From Micromonospora sp. CPCC 205371 (GTDB lineage Bacteria > Actinomycetota > Actinomycetes > Mycobacteriales > Micromonosporaceae): a stretch of DNA of 34,333 nucleotides. The DNA is taken from positions 1 through 34,333 of the forward strand of contig NZ_JAIBNX010000086.1 of assembly GCF_026130045.1 (NCBI RefSeq), given 5' to 3'. The notes beneath the pieces were generated by a model. It saw nothing but the letters and a program-made list of their open reading frames with translations, was not told where the DNA came from and made no database searches. A program made the position numbers and the translations under genes. This document shows positions 7,706-15,675 of this stretch, piece by piece. Position 1 is the stretch's first letter; each line of letters begins with the position of its first letter.

Positions 7706-8191
7706 ATGGTTTTCAGTGTCGGCGAGACCGTTGTTTACCCCCACCACGGGGCCGCACTCATCGAGGCAATCGAGACTCGGGTCGTCAAGGGCGAGGAAAA
7801 GCAGTACCTCGTCCTCAGGGTCGCTCAGGGTGACCTGACGGTGCGGGTGCCCGCCGAGAACGCCGAGATCGTTGGCGTGCGCGAAGTAGTCGGTGAAGAG
7901 GGCCTTGGCAAGGTCTTTGACGTCCTTCGTGCTCCGCACACCGAGGAGCCGACCAACTGGTCGCGGCGTTACAAGGCAAATCTGGAAAAGCTGGCTTCCG
8001 GCAACCCTCTCAAGGTCGCCGAGGTTGTTCGTGATCTTTGGCGCCGTGAGCGGGAGCGGGGCCTGTCGGCGGGCGAGAAGCGCATGCTCGCCAAGGCACG
8101 CGACATCCTGGTCGGCGAGGTGGCGCTGGCGGAAAAGAGCACCAAGGACGAGGCGGAGATCCTCCTCGACAAGGTCCTCACCGAGGCCTGA
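7706..8191 (+). CDS. carD: CarD-family RNA polymerase-binding regulator
   Basis: CarD binds the RNA polymerase beta subunit and stabilises open complexes at housekeeping promoters such as those for rRNA. The 161-residue protein begins [23 protein letters not shown], the standard opening of the N-terminal RNA-polymerase-interaction domain (about 1-60). The helical DNA-binding C-terminal domain includes [16 protein letters not shown] and [34 protein letters not shown]. Length matches mycobacterial CarD. The ATG is preceded by GAAAGGGG. The order carD-ispD-ispF is a familiar arrangement in actinobacteria. The 45-bp gap to ispD suggests read-through, while ispF also seems to have its own -10. Confidence 0.97.
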   Translation: MVFSVGETVVYPHHGAALIEAIETRVVKGEEKQYLVLRVAQGDLTVRVPAENAEIVGVREVVGEEGLGKVFDVLRAPHTEEPTNWSRRYKANLEKLASGNPLKVAEVVRDLWRRERERGLSAGEKRMLAKARDILVGEVALAEKSTKDEAEILLDKVLTEA

Positions 8192-8236
8192 CGCTTTTCT
8201 TAGCCTGTCAACAGTTCTCAAACCCGGGACCGCGAC

Positions 8237-8926
8237 GTGACCGCGCAGCTAAACCCGCGCGGTGACGTCGCGGTCCTGGTTCCTGCGGCCGGTGCCGGTG
8301 TACGGCTGGGTCCGGGCGGGCCCAAGGCTCTCCGGCTGCTCGGCGGTGAGCCTCTTCTGATCCACGCGGTGCGCCGGGTCGCCGCGGCTCCATCGGTACG
8401 GACGATCGTGGTGGCTGCGCCACCGTCTGAGGTGGCGGCGGTGCGGCGTCTGCTCGCGCCGGTGGCTCCGGTGACGGTCGTGGCCGGTGGGAGCGAACGC
8501 CAGGAGTCGGTCGCGCTCGCTCTTGCCGCCGTGCCCGCCGGCCCAGAGATCATCCTCGTGCACGACGCGGCCCGGGCGCTCGCCCCACCCGAGCTGTTCG
8601 AGTCGGTGGCCGCCGCGGTGCGCTCCGGCCGGCCCGCGGTGATCCCGGTCCTTCCCGTGATCGATACGATCAAAGAGGTCGATGCCAGCGGTGCCGTCCT
8701 GGGCACGGTCGACCGCTCGGCGCTCCGGGCGGTGCAGACGCCGCAGGGCTTCCAGCGCACGGTCCTGGTCGCCGCGCACGCGGGGGCGGCCGGAGCACTG
8801 ACCGACGACGCCGGCCTGGTCGAAAAGCAGGGCATCCCAGTGACCTGCGTACAGGGCCACGAACACGCCCTGAAGATCACCCGCCCTTTCGACCTGGCAG
8901 TAGCCACCCTCCTCTTAACGCCCTGA
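8237..8926 (+). CDS. ispD: 2-C-methyl-D-erythritol 4-phosphate cytidylyltransferase (IspD)
   Basis: IspD couples MEP to CTP to give CDP-methylerythritol in the non-mevalonate isoprenoid pathway. The 229-residue protein shows the nucleotide-binding glycine-rich loop at about residues 16-30 (VPAAGAGVRLGPGGPK, with R23 and K30 at the expected places), the VHDAAR motif in the middle, and VQTPQGF followed by TDDAGLVE. Length is normal. The GTG start at 8237 gives the usual short lead to the glycine loop. It lies between carD and ispF, and the isoprenoid precursors it helps make would also feed the UbiA enzyme encoded at 2428-3264, though that link is only metabolic. Confidence 0.96.
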   Translation: MTAQLNPRGDVAVLVPAAGAGVRLGPGGPKALRLLGGEPLLIHAVRRVAAAPSVRTIVVAAPPSEVAAVRRLLAPVAPVTVVAGGSERQESVALALAAVPAGPEIILVHDAARALAPPELFESVAAAVRSGRPAVIPVLPVIDTIKEVDASGAVLGTVDRSALRAVQTPQGFQRTVLVAAHAGAAGALTDDAGLVEKQGIPVTCVQGHEHALKITRPFDLAVATLLLTP

Positions 8927-8945
8927 TCATGAGAATTGGGCGGGG

Positions 8946-8951
8946 TAGGCT
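8946..8951 (+). promoter_or_regulatory. Putative ispF -10 element (leaderless)
   Basis: TAGGCT ends 6 nt before the GTG start of ispF with no Shine-Dalgarno between. The same hexamer at similar distance precedes the propeller gene at 13295 and the fumarase at 22918. Confidence 0.45.
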
Positions 8952-8957
8952 CGCGCC

Positions 8958-9464
8958 GTGATCGTTCCGAGGGTCGGTGTGGGGACCGACGTGCACGCTT
9001 TCGTCGTCGGCCGGCCGTGCTGGGTCGCCGGGCTGGAGTGGCCGGGCGTCGCTGGCCTCGCCGGTCACTCCGACGGCGACGTGGCCGCCCATGCCGCCTG
9101 CGACTCGCTCTTCTCCGCCGCCGGCCTCGGCGATCTTGGCGCGAACTTCGGCACCGACCGCCCGGAGTGGACCGGCGCGTCAGGCGTGGCGCTGCTCACC
9201 GAAGCCGCGCGGCTCGTGCGCCGGGCCGGATTCGAGATCGGCAACGTGTCGATCCAGGTGATCGGCGTACGGCCGAAGATCGGCACGCGCCGCGCCGAGG
9301 CGGAGAAGGTCCTGTCCGACGCCGTCCGGGCGCCCATCGCGGTCAGTGGGACGACCACGGATGGCCTGGGCCTGACCGGCCGCGCCGAGGGTCTCGCCGC
9401 GATAGCGGTAGCCGTCGTCTACGAGCTTCAGGACAGCGACCGGCCAGCCCAGGTCCAGGCGTAA
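8958..9464 (+). CDS. ispF: 2-C-methyl-D-erythritol 2,4-cyclodiphosphate synthase (IspF)
   Basis: IspF cyclises CDP-methylerythritol 2-phosphate with loss of CMP, the step after IspE in the MEP pathway. The 168-residue protein carries the metal-binding D-x-H pair in GTDVHAF near the N-terminus, the [12 protein letters not shown] motif with the third metal ligand, GDLG, and the C-terminal [13 protein letters not shown] loop. The usual FPDTD segment reads FGTDR; I recall this as common in actinobacteria, so it is not taken as a defect. The GTG at 8958 is chosen for its position after a -10-like TAGGCT. The 3' end overlaps convergent hmgA by 37 bp. Confidence 0.95.
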   Translation: MIVPRVGVGTDVHAFVVGRPCWVAGLEWPGVAGLAGHSDGDVAAHAACDSLFSAAGLGDLGANFGTDRPEWTGASGVALLTEAARLVRRAGFEIGNVSIQVIGVRPKIGTRRAEAEKVLSDAVRAPIAVSGTTTDGLGLTGRAEGLAAIAVAVVYELQDSDRPAQVQA

Positions 9465-10597
9465 CCCGTGTCTTCGCAGGCCAGCGCCGCCTCGCACAGG
9501 TCGAGCGGTCGGAACGTGTCGACCATCACGGCCAGCTCGTCGAAGTAGTCAACCCCGATCGCCCGCTCCACCGCTCCGGGCTGCGGTCCATGCGTGAAGC
9601 CCGAAGGGTGCAGCGAGATCGACCCTTGCTCGATCCCCGACCCGCGCCGCGCCTCGTAGTTGCCGCCCGTATAGAACATCATCTCGTCGGAGTCGACGTT
9701 GTGGTGGTTGTACGGCACCGGGATCGCCAGCGGGTGATAGTCGACCTTGCGGGGCACGAACGAGCAGACCACGAAGTTCGGCCCTTGGAACGTCTGGTGC
9801 GCGGGCGGCGGTTGGTGTACCCGCCCCGTGATCGGTTCGAAGTCGTGGATCGAGAACGCCCACGGGTACAGGTGCCCGTCCCAGCCCACCACGTCGAACG
9901 GGTGGTTGGCGTACACGAACCGCGTCCAACCCCGACGGTGCTGGACGTAGACCTCCACGTCCGACTCCTCCGTCAACAGAGGGCCGGATGGGCCGCGGAT
10001 GTCGCGTTCGCAGTACGGTGCGTGCTCCAGGAACTGGCCGCGCACCGACAGGTACCGCTTCGGCGGCCCGATGTGCCCGGTCGCCTCGATGGTGAGCAGC
10101 CGGAGCCGCTCGCCGGTCGGCACGATCCGGTGGATCACCGACGTCGGGATGATCACATAGTCGCCACTGGCCACATCGAGCGTGCCGAACGTGGACTCCA
10201 CCCGGGCGGTGCCGGCCTCGACGTACAGGCACTCGTCGCCGATCGCGTTCCGGTAGAGGGGCGACGGGCGATCCGCGACCACGTACGAAATCCGGACGTC
10301 GTCGTTGGCGAGCAGGTGCTGGCGGTCGAGCACGGGATCGCCGCCGCCGCTGTCGAGCTTGTGGGTGCGCAGGTGGCGAGGCTTCAGTGGCCGGTTGGGG
10401 GTGCGCGTCCACCCCGTCGGGTCGTACTCCTCGGCCGCCACGATCGCTGTCGGCAGGTGCCGGTGATAGAGCAGCGACGAGTCGGAGGAGAAGCCCTCCT
10501 GACCCATCAGCTCCTCGGCGTAGAGGCTGCCGTCTGGCGCGCGGAACTGCGTGTGGCGCTTCGGGGGAATCTCTCCGGCGCTGCGGTAGTAGGGCAT
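9428..10597 (-). CDS. hmgA: Homogentisate 1,2-dioxygenase
   Basis: A cytoplasmic non-haem iron dioxygenase that opens the homogentisate ring to maleylacetoacetate in tyrosine and phenylalanine breakdown. The 389-residue protein has a cupin core, and the iron ligands align with those of the human enzyme as H299, E305 (both in [15 protein letters not shown]) and H336 (FTHGP). The ATG at 10595-10597 is preferred over the GTG 9 bases upstream because GGAGG lies at good distance before it, whereas it would be almost adjacent to the GTG. Divergent to it, across a palindrome, are an unknown gene and fahA, so the three probably share a regulator. Its 3' end overlaps ispF by 37 bp on the opposite strand. 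Confidence 0.96.
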   Translation of the reverse strand: MPYYRSAGEIPPKRHTQFRAPDGSLYAEELMGQEGFSSDSSLLYHRHLPTAIVAAEEYDPTGWTRTPNRPLKPRHLRTHKLDSGGGDPVLDRQHLLANDDVRISYVVADRPSPLYRNAIGDECLYVEAGTARVESTFGTLDVASGDYVIIPTSVIHRIVPTGERLRLLTIEATGHIGPPKRYLSVRGQFLEHAPYCERDIRGPSGPLLTEESDVEVYVQHRRGWTRFVYANHPFDVVGWDGHLYPWAFSIHDFEPITGRVHQPPPAHQTFQGPNFVVCSFVPRKVDYHPLAIPVPYNHHNVDSDEMMFYTGGNYEARRGSGIEQGSISLHPSGFTHGPQPGAVERAIGVDYFDELAVMVDTFRPLDLCEAALACEDTGYAWTWAGRSLS

Positions 10598-10635
10598 GGC
10601 TACCACCCTCCGTTATGTCCTGTTCACCGGCCGAA

Positions 10636-10656
10636 AGCGTCCGTTTATCGGACGCT
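10636..10656. promoter_or_regulatory. Palindromic operator between hmgA and the fahA operon
   Basis: Perfect inverted repeat AGCGTCCG (10636-10643), 5-nt centre TTTAT, CGGACGCT (10649-10656). A further half-site AGCGTCC lies at 10673-10679, between the -35 and -10 of the rightward promoter. The arrangement suits a dimeric repressor controlling both divergent homogentisate units. The regulator is not identified; candidates by family are TetR, IclR, MarR or GntR proteins encoded elsewhere. Confidence 0.7.
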
Positions 10657-10657
10657 G

Positions 10658-10687
10658 TTGTCCGCTCCCTGTAGCGTCCATTAGGTT
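10658..10687 (+). promoter_or_regulatory. Putative promoter of the unknown gene-fahA operon
   Basis: TTGTCC (10658-10663), an 18-bp spacer, then TAGGTT (10682-10687). The -10 ends 8 nt before GTG 10696, supporting that codon as a leaderless start over the TTG at 10690. The -35 abuts the right arm of the palindrome, and a lone half-site lies in the spacer. Confidence 0.6.
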
Positions 10688-10695
10688 CATTGTCC

Positions 10696-11550
10696 GTGTC
10701 AACCGGACTGATCCCCGCGCTTTTCGCGGGCTTCGTGGACGATGCCGCGGTGTTCCCACCCGGCAGCGCCTCCGTGCCCGACGCGGTCTCCGGACACCGC
10801 GAGCACCGCGTCGCGTGGTACGCGGAGCTCGTCGGACCCCTCCTCCTGCCGGCCTCCGCGCTCGCGTCGGTCAAGCCCGAGGCGCCCCTCGCCGTCGGCG
10901 TGATCGCCGACGGCGGCATCGACGCGCTGCCGCCGGCCATCGAGACGGCCGATCCCCGCCTGGAGATCCGGCAGGTCGAGGTCGCGGTCGCTAAGCGCGG
11001 CGAAGATCCCGGGCCCGGCCTCCGCCGGCTGCTCACCCTCCTCGCCGGTTGGCCACTCATCGGGTACGCGGAACTACCGCTCACCTGGGGCCTGCTGGCG
11101 GCTCTGGACACCCTCGCCGAGGCGCGCGCCGCCGGCGTGCGGGTCGCCGCCAAGTTCCGCACCGGCGGGCTGGCCGCCGAGCTCTTCCCCACGCCGGTCG
11201 AACTGGCCGCCGTGGTGTGCGCCTGCCGCGACCGCGACCTGCCCTTCAAGCTGACCGCCGGGCTGCACAACGCTTTGCGGCACACCGACCCGGAAACCGG
11301 GTTCGTGCACCACGGCTTTCTCAACGTCCTCGTGGCCACCGCCGCCGCGGTCGACGGCGCCGAGGTGGCCGACGTGGCCGAGCTGCTGGCCGCCACCGAC
11401 CCCGTGCCGCTGATCGAGCCCGCTCGCGCCCACCGAGACCGCGAACGGCCGCTCTGGGTGGGCTTCGGCTCGTGCAGCATCATGGAGCCGCTCACCGACC
11501 TCATCCGGCTCGGACTGATCAACGGGGGGTACGGGGATGTGGAGCACTGA
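10696..11550 (+). CDS. Uncharacterised protein in the homogentisate operon
   Basis: A 284-residue soluble protein with no family I can name with confidence. It is rich in alternating hydrophobic and charged segments that would suit an alpha/beta barrel (LAVGVIAD, LEIRQVEVAVAK, VRVAAKFRTGG, LPFKLTAGLHNALRHTDPE, HHGFLNVLVAT). The segment around KFRTGG, FKLTAGLHNALRH and HHGFLN has the Lys/His/Arg density of an active site. The GTG at 10696 is chosen over TTG 10690 because of the upstream -10. It overlaps fahA by 14 bp, so the two are translated together. It occupies the place where a maleylacetoacetate isomerase gene would be expected, but I see no glutathione-transferase-like or DinB-like features. 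Function therefore remains open, perhaps a lyase or isomerase of the pathway. Confidence 0.85.
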   Translation: MSTGLIPALFAGFVDDAAVFPPGSASVPDAVSGHREHRVAWYAELVGPLLLPASALASVKPEAPLAVGVIADGGIDALPPAIETADPRLEIRQVEVAVAKRGEDPGPGLRRLLTLLAGWPLIGYAELPLTWGLLAALDTLAEARAAGVRVAAKFRTGGLAAELFPTPVELAAVVCACRDRDLPFKLTAGLHNALRHTDPETGFVHHGFLNVLVATAAAVDGAEVADVAELLAATDPVPLIEPARAHRDRERPLWVGFGSCSIMEPLTDLIRLGLINGGYGDVEH

Positions 11551-12745
11551 CTCACCATTCGGCCCGCACAACCTGCCGTACGGAGTGTTCCGGCACGGCG
11601 GGCGGCCGCCGCGGATCGGCGTACGGATAGGCGACAGCGTGCTGGACCTCGACGGCGCGGAAACGGCCGATCTGGTCCTCGCCGGCGGAGCGCTGCGGCG
11701 GCCCGTGTTGAACGAGTTCCTGGCGCTCGGCCGTCCTCAGTGGACGGCCGTGCGCCGCCGCATCGCGGAGCTGGTGACCCGCGAACAGCATCGCGCCGCG
11801 ATCGAGCCGCTGCTCGTGCCGCTGGCCGAGGTGGAGTTGCTGCTGCCGTTCGAGGTGGGCGACTACGTCGACTTCTACTCGTCCGAGCACCACGCGATGA
11901 ACGTGGGCCGCATCTTCCGCCCCGAGCGTCCCGCCCTCCCCCCGAACTGGAAGCACCTGCCGATCGGCTATCACGGCCGGGCAGGCACGGTCGTGGTCTC
12001 CGGCACCCCGGTGGTGCGTCCCTCCGGGCAGCGGTCCACCCCGGACGGCCCCGTCTTTGGCCCGTCGGTGCGGCTCGACATCGAGGCCGAGGTCGGCTTC
12101 GTGGTGGGCGTCCCGTCCAGCCAGGGCGAGCCGGTGCCGGCCAGCCGCTTCGCTGACCACGTCTTCGGCGTGGTCCTCGTCAACGACTGGTCGGCGCGCG
12201 ACATCCAGGCGTGGGAGTACCAGCCGCTGGGCCCGTTCCTGGGCAAGTCGTTCGCCACGTCGGTGTCGCCGTGGGTGGTGCCGCTGGAGGCGCTGGCTGA
12301 GGCGTGGGTGCCGGCACCACACCAAGATCCGCCGGTGCTCGACTACCTGCGCGACGATCCGCACGTCGGGCTCGACCTGCGGATGGCCGTCGACTGGAAC
12401 GGCACCCGGATCAGCGAGCCGCCGTTCGCGTCGATGTACTGGACGCCCGCCCAGCAGCTCGCACACCTCACGGTCAACGGCGCGTCGCTGCGCACCGGCG
12501 ACCTGTTCGCGTCCGGCACCGTCTCGGGTCCAGAGAAGGGACAGACCGGTTCGCTGCTGGAGCTGACCCTCGGCGGGGCCGAGCCGGTGCGGCTCGCGGA
12601 CGGCGCCGAGCGGACGTTTCTCGAAGACGGCGACACGATCACGATCAGCGCGACCGCGCCCGGTTTGGGCGGCACGGTGGTGGGTCTTGGCGAGGTCGCC
12701 GGCACCGTCAAGCCAGCTGTCACGATAGCGTCACTGTCCGCTTAA
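11537..12745 (+). CDS. fahA: Fumarylacetoacetase
   Basis: This enzyme hydrolyses fumarylacetoacetate to fumarate and acetoacetate, the last step of tyrosine degradation. The 402-residue protein has the N-terminal SH3-like domain and a C-terminal FAH catalytic domain. By alignment with mouse FAH the active-site residues are D112 and H119 (VDFYSSEHHA), E183 and E185 (DIEAE), D217 (VNDWSARD) and K237 (LGKSFA), with YHGRAG at 145-150. All spacings match the mouse enzyme. The ATG at 11537 follows a G-rich stretch and overlaps the previous gene, so translation is coupled. Context with hmgA, and with hppD about 7 kb away, makes the assignment firm. Confidence 0.97.
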   Translation: MWSTDSPFGPHNLPYGVFRHGGRPPRIGVRIGDSVLDLDGAETADLVLAGGALRRPVLNEFLALGRPQWTAVRRRIAELVTREQHRAAIEPLLVPLAEVELLLPFEVGDYVDFYSSEHHAMNVGRIFRPERPALPPNWKHLPIGYHGRAGTVVVSGTPVVRPSGQRSTPDGPVFGPSVRLDIEAEVGFVVGVPSSQGEPVPASRFADHVFGVVLVNDWSARDIQAWEYQPLGPFLGKSFATSVSPWVVPLEALAEAWVPAPHQDPPVLDYLRDDPHVGLDLRMAVDWNGTRISEPPFASMYWTPAQQLAHLTVNGASLRTGDLFASGTVSGPEKGQTGSLLELTLGGAEPVRLADGAERTFLEDGDTITISATAPGLGGTVVGLGEVAGTVKPAVTIASLSA

Positions 12746-12749
12746 CCCA

Positions 12750-12778
12750 TTGGGATCATCGTGGGACATCCGTACTGT
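12750..12778 (+). promoter_or_regulatory. Putative promoter of the SRPBCC gene
   Basis: TTGGGA (12750-12755; four of six matches to TTGACA), a 17-bp spacer and TACTGT (12773-12778), just after the fahA stop. Initiation near 12785 would leave a short leader with the GGGGGAGG Shine-Dalgarno of the next gene. Confidence 0.5.
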
Positions 12779-12798
12779 TGTGTGCGGGGGAGGCGCTC

Positions 12799-13260
12799 AT
12801 GTCTACGGTGGCAGTGACACGGTTGATAGACGCGCCGGTGGCGCGCGTGTGGCGGGTCTTCACCGACCTGCCGTCCCGAGCCGGCTGGCTCTCCACTGTG
12901 GATGCGATCGAGGTGGTGACCACCGGTCCGTTCGCCGCCGGCACGATGTGGCGGGAGACCCGCACGATGCCCGGTGACGTGCAGGTCACCGAGGAGTTCA
13001 CGGTGTTGCGGAGCAGCCCGCCCACCCGGTTCGTGGTGGTGTCGCCGGGGATCGGCGTCGACTACCGGATGACATACACGTTCACGCCCGTCGAGGTCGG
13101 CAGGCACCGGGGCGGCACCGCGGTCACGGTCGTGCAGGAGGGTGCGCCGTCCGCGCCGAGCGGCCGGCTGCTGGCGCTGGTCTTCGGCGGGCTCGCGGCC
13201 CGCACGGTGGAGGGAGCCCTCCGCCGCGACCTCACCGACCTGGCGTTCGCCGCCGCCTGA
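12799..13260 (+). CDS. SRPBCC (START/Bet v1-like) family protein
   Basis: A 153-residue protein of the polyketide cyclase/START-like superfamily, which binds small hydrophobic ligands in a helix-grip cavity. Typical features are the opening VAVTRLIDAPVARVWRVFTDLPSRAGWLSTV, the central GTMWRETRTM and DVQVTEEFTVL strands, and a long C-terminal helix (AARTVEGALRRDLTDLAF). The ATG at 12799 is chosen because GGGGGAGG lies 5-6 nt upstream; the open frame extends much further upstream only as a shadow of fahA. No catalytic residues can be assigned, so ligand and role are unknown. It has its own promoter-like sequence and probably is not part of the fahA operon. Confidence 0.88.
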   Translation: MSTVAVTRLIDAPVARVWRVFTDLPSRAGWLSTVDAIEVVTTGPFAAGTMWRETRTMPGDVQVTEEFTVLRSSPPTRFVVVSPGIGVDYRMTYTFTPVEVGRHRGGTAVTVVQEGAPSAPSGRLLALVFGGLAARTVEGALRRDLTDLAFAAA

Positions 13261-13282
13261 GGTCCGGGAAATCGCGTCCTCA

Positions 13283-13288
13283 TAGGCT
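13283..13288 (+). promoter_or_regulatory. Putative -10 element, leaderless propeller gene
   Basis: TAGGCT ends 6 nt before ATG 13295. The intervening GAGGGC is too close to the ATG to work as a Shine-Dalgarno. Confidence 0.4.
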
Positions 13289-13294
13289 GAGGGC

Positions 13295-14473
13295 ATGCGT
13301 AAGTGGCTCGTGGCATTGGCCGTGGCTGGCGTCCTGGCGGCTACCGGCCTCGTCGCGTACCGCGTCTTCAGGCCCGCCGAGGTGACCGATCTGGCGAGCG
13401 ACCCGTACCCCAACGCCCCCACCGCCCAACCGGGCGTGATCGGTTCGATCGCGGCGGCGCCCTTGATCGTCGACGGGCGCCTGCGGGTGTACGCGGCGAC
13501 CCGGCAGATACGCGCCGACGGTCCCGTGGACGCCCGGACGCAACGCACCCCGTACTGGTCCTATCGCCGCTGGCCGGCTCAGGTGGTCGGTGTGGTGGCA
13601 GTGGGTACCACAGTGGTCAGCCGGTGGTCCGACGGCGATCTGGTGGCTCTGGACGGCCGCACGGGCCGGGTCTCGTGGCGCTCGTCGGGGCGGCTGCCCA
13701 AGGCGGCCGGATACGACGGCGGCACCACCGGAGCGCGCACCGTCTACGAGCCGGACGGGATGGTGACGGCTGGCGGCCGGGTGATGGTGCGGGAAGCCGG
13801 CCAGGTGCGCGCTTTCGACGCTGCGACCGGCCGCGTGGTGTGGCGGACCAATGCGACGGACTGCGACGGCTTCACCACAGCGGGCGGCTGGTACGTCGTT
13901 CCATGCGGGATTCCGCAGTTCTACGAACTCTCGAACGGCCAACCGATCAACTGGGCCCCGCCGGGCACCGTTGCCGGATTCAGCATCGAGCCCGTTGGTT
14001 GTGGCGTGGCGCTTTCAGAGTGTGCGGGAATGCGCACGAATAGTGCTGGAGTCGTGCGCGGCTGGCTCGCCGAGGGTGCGGCACCGGTCGCTGCTCCCGC
14101 GCTCGACGCACCGAACTCCACCGTGGCGGGTGACGTCGCGATTGCGGTGAGCAATGGTGAAGTCGTGGCTCGATCCGTTCGTGACAACGCCGAAATCTGG
14201 CGCTGGCGTGGAAACCCCAATATCGCCGAGCTACTTCCGGCGGAGACGGGCGCGGTGCATTTGCTGACCGCGGATCGGCAGTTGGTGACGTTGGATGCCA
14301 CAAGTGGACACGAACGATCCCGCTTTGTGCTCGCGTACGGCCGAGAGCGCACCCATTGGGTGCCCGGGCACGTTGCGGTGCGAGATGGCTTCGTAACCGT
14401 AGAGCGGATGGCGCCCGCTGGCGGACCGGAGGATTACTTCTCCGTTGTGCCGATCATCCTCGCGCGAACCTAA
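13295..14473 (+). CDS. PQQ-binding-like beta-propeller membrane protein
   Basis: A 392-residue protein with one N-terminal hydrophobic anchor (residues 4-23, after MRK) and an extracytoplasmic beta-propeller. Blade signatures repeat through the chain: DLVALDGRTGRVSWRSSG, VRAFDAATGRVVWRTNATDC, EIWRWRGNP and LVTLDATSGHERSRF, each a xVxALDxxTGxxxW-type motif of PQQ/YWTD-like propellers. Such proteins act as scaffolds (BamB-like) or sensors; the quinone-binding residues of true PQQ dehydrogenases are not recognisable. Several cysteines (TDCDGF, VPCGIP, GCGVALSECAG) could form disulfides. It resembles in layout the protein encoded at 21490-22893. A hairpin after the gene separates it from the convergent DUF397/HTH genes. 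Function unknown. Confidence 0.87.
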   Translation: MRKWLVALAVAGVLAATGLVAYRVFRPAEVTDLASDPYPNAPTAQPGVIGSIAAAPLIVDGRLRVYAATRQIRADGPVDARTQRTPYWSYRRWPAQVVGVVAVGTTVVSRWSDGDLVALDGRTGRVSWRSSGRLPKAAGYDGGTTGARTVYEPDGMVTAGGRVMVREAGQVRAFDAATGRVVWRTNATDCDGFTTAGGWYVVPCGIPQFYELSNGQPINWAPPGTVAGFSIEPVGCGVALSECAGMRTNSAGVVRGWLAEGAAPVAAPALDAPNSTVAGDVAIAVSNGEVVARSVRDNAEIWRWRGNPNIAELLPAETGAVHLLTADRQLVTLDATSGHERSRFVLAYGRERTHWVPGHVAVRDGFVTVERMAPAGGPEDYFSVVPIILART

Positions 14474-14497
14474 GAGGCTCACCGTCAGCGAGCGAAT

Positions 14498-14521
14498 GGG
14501 GGCACCGGGTGAGGTGCCCCC
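14498..14521. terminator. Bidirectional terminator hairpin between convergent genes
   Basis: GGGGGCACC (14498-14506), 6-nt loop GGGTGA, GGTGCCCCC (14513-14521); perfect 9-bp stem. An A-run (AAAAA) follows on the plus strand rather than a T-run. It lies between the ends of the propeller gene (14473) and the DUF397 gene (14571). Confidence 0.75.
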
Positions 14522-14570
14522 AAAAAGCAAACAACGGCCCCCCTAGGAGAGCCGTTCGAACGTGCAGCCG

Positions 14571-14780
14571 TCAGTCGTGGAGATCGAAATCCCCGTTCTT
14601 GGTGCCCGCGACGAACGCACTCCACTGAACCGGAGTGAACTGCAGCACCGGTCCACTCCGGTCTTTCGTGTCGCGTACCGCGATCTCACGGTCGAGGATC
14701 GCGACCTCTACGCAGTTACCGTTCCCGCTACTGCGAGTGCTCTTGCGCCACACCGCGCGGGTCAGGTCCAGGGCGGCCAT
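14571..14780 (-). CDS. DUF397 domain protein
   Basis: A 69-residue protein of the DUF397 family, found in streptomycetes and relatives next to Scr1/WhiJ-type regulators. It shows the family hallmarks: a start region TRAVWRKSTRSSGNGNCVEVA, then VRDTKDRSGPVLQFTPVQWSAFVAGTKNGDFD. The gene lies 25 bp downstream of the HTH gene on the same strand, presumably in one transcript. In characterised pairs the small protein antagonises or tunes the DNA-binding partner, sometimes likened to toxin-antitoxin behaviour. That role is taken from the family and not shown by this sequence. Confidence 0.95.
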   Translation of the reverse strand: MAALDLTRAVWRKSTRSSGNGNCVEVAILDREIAVRDTKDRSGPVLQFTPVQWSAFVAGTKNGDFDLHD

Positions 14781-14805
14781 TCCGCACCCCTTGTCCCTAG
14801 AATGA

Positions 14806-15675
14806 TTACGGACGGTTGCGAGAGGCGTCGCGAATCTTGGCGATCGATTCGTCGGGAGGGAGCGCCATTTTGCGCAGCCTCTCGTGGACGAGTGTATACC
14901 CGCGTACGTGATCCTGCTCTTCCAAAGCCTGCCCGTTGGTCAAATTCTCTAGGTACACGACCGGATCGTCGGCTGCGTCGGGAAAGCTTATGATCACGTA
15001 GGGTGTTGTCATCGCCGGATGACCGCCACTATCAAAGGGCAGTACCTGAATAGTCACGTTAGGTAGCTCTGATAGTTCGACCAGATGATCTAGTTGTCGG
15101 CTCATTACGCGGTCGCCGCCCACGGAACGCAAGAGCACCGCCTCGTTGAGTACGGCCGACACCTCCAGCGGCGATTCGCGGTGCAGCACGTCTTGGCGCC
15201 TGATGCGAGCCGCCACCTTCTTGTCGATATCGTCTTCGCCGGCCGTGATCTGGTAAACGGCACGGGCGTAATCCTCGGTCTGCATGAGGCCCGGAACCGT
15301 CTCTGCCTCATACGTCCAAACGGCTGCCGCCTCGGCCTCCAAGCCGACGTAGAACTCGAACCAGACGGGCAGTACATCGCTGTAGTTCTGCCACCAGCCA
15401 CGCTGCTGCGCCCCACGAGCGATCTCGATGAGGGCTTCCGCGTCGGTGCCGGTGACCTGGTACAGCGCCAGGGCGGCACGCACGTCGCGGGGCTTGATGC
15501 CGATTTGTGCGTTCTCTATGCGAGACAGGTTGCTCTTGGACATGTCGAGTTGGCGAGCCGCCTGCTCCAGGTTCATGCCGGCGCGCTCCCGCAACTGGCG
15601 GAGCTCGCGGGCGATGCGACGGCGGCGAACTGTTGGGCTTCCAGACACGGCAGCGAGTTTCGCATTTCTATGCAT
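14806..15675 (-). CDS. Scr1/WhiJ-type HTH regulator with DUF5753-like domain
   Basis: A 289-residue transcription regulator. An N-terminal XRE-type helix-turn-helix (about residues 14-70: RRRRIARELRQLRERAGMNLEQAARQLDMSKSNLSRIENAQIG) is joined to a C-terminal DUF5753-type region. The latter contains the family landmarks WFEFYVGLEAEAAAVWTYEAETVPGLMQTEDYARAV, RRQDVLHRESPLEVSAVLNEAVLLR and QVLPFDSGGHPAM. The ATG at 15673-15675 is accepted, although only a weak Shine-Dalgarno precedes it. Local base composition looks less GC-rich than the surroundings, as is common for this variable family. The upstream region carries a good minus-strand promoter and repeated TGCAT motifs that may be autoregulatory sites. 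Targets are unknown. Confidence 0.95.
   Translation of the reverse strand: MHRNAKLAAVSGSPTVRRRRIARELRQLRERAGMNLEQAARQLDMSKSNLSRIENAQIGIKPRDVRAALALYQVTGTDAEALIEIARGAQQRGWWQNYSDVLPVWFEFYVGLEAEAAAVWTYEAETVPGLMQTEDYARAVYQITAGEDDIDKKVAARIRRQDVLHRESPLEVSAVLNEAVLLRSVGGDRVMSRQLDHLVELSELPNVTIQVLPFDSGGHPAMTTPYVIISFPDAADDPVVYLENLTNGQALEEQDHVRGYTLVHERLRKMALPPDESIAKIRDASRNRP

Noticed and set aside
8958-9464. IspF with FGTDR in place of FPDTD as a possible loss of function
   Set aside because: I recall actinobacterial IspF proteins commonly diverging here. The metal ligands and other motifs are intact.
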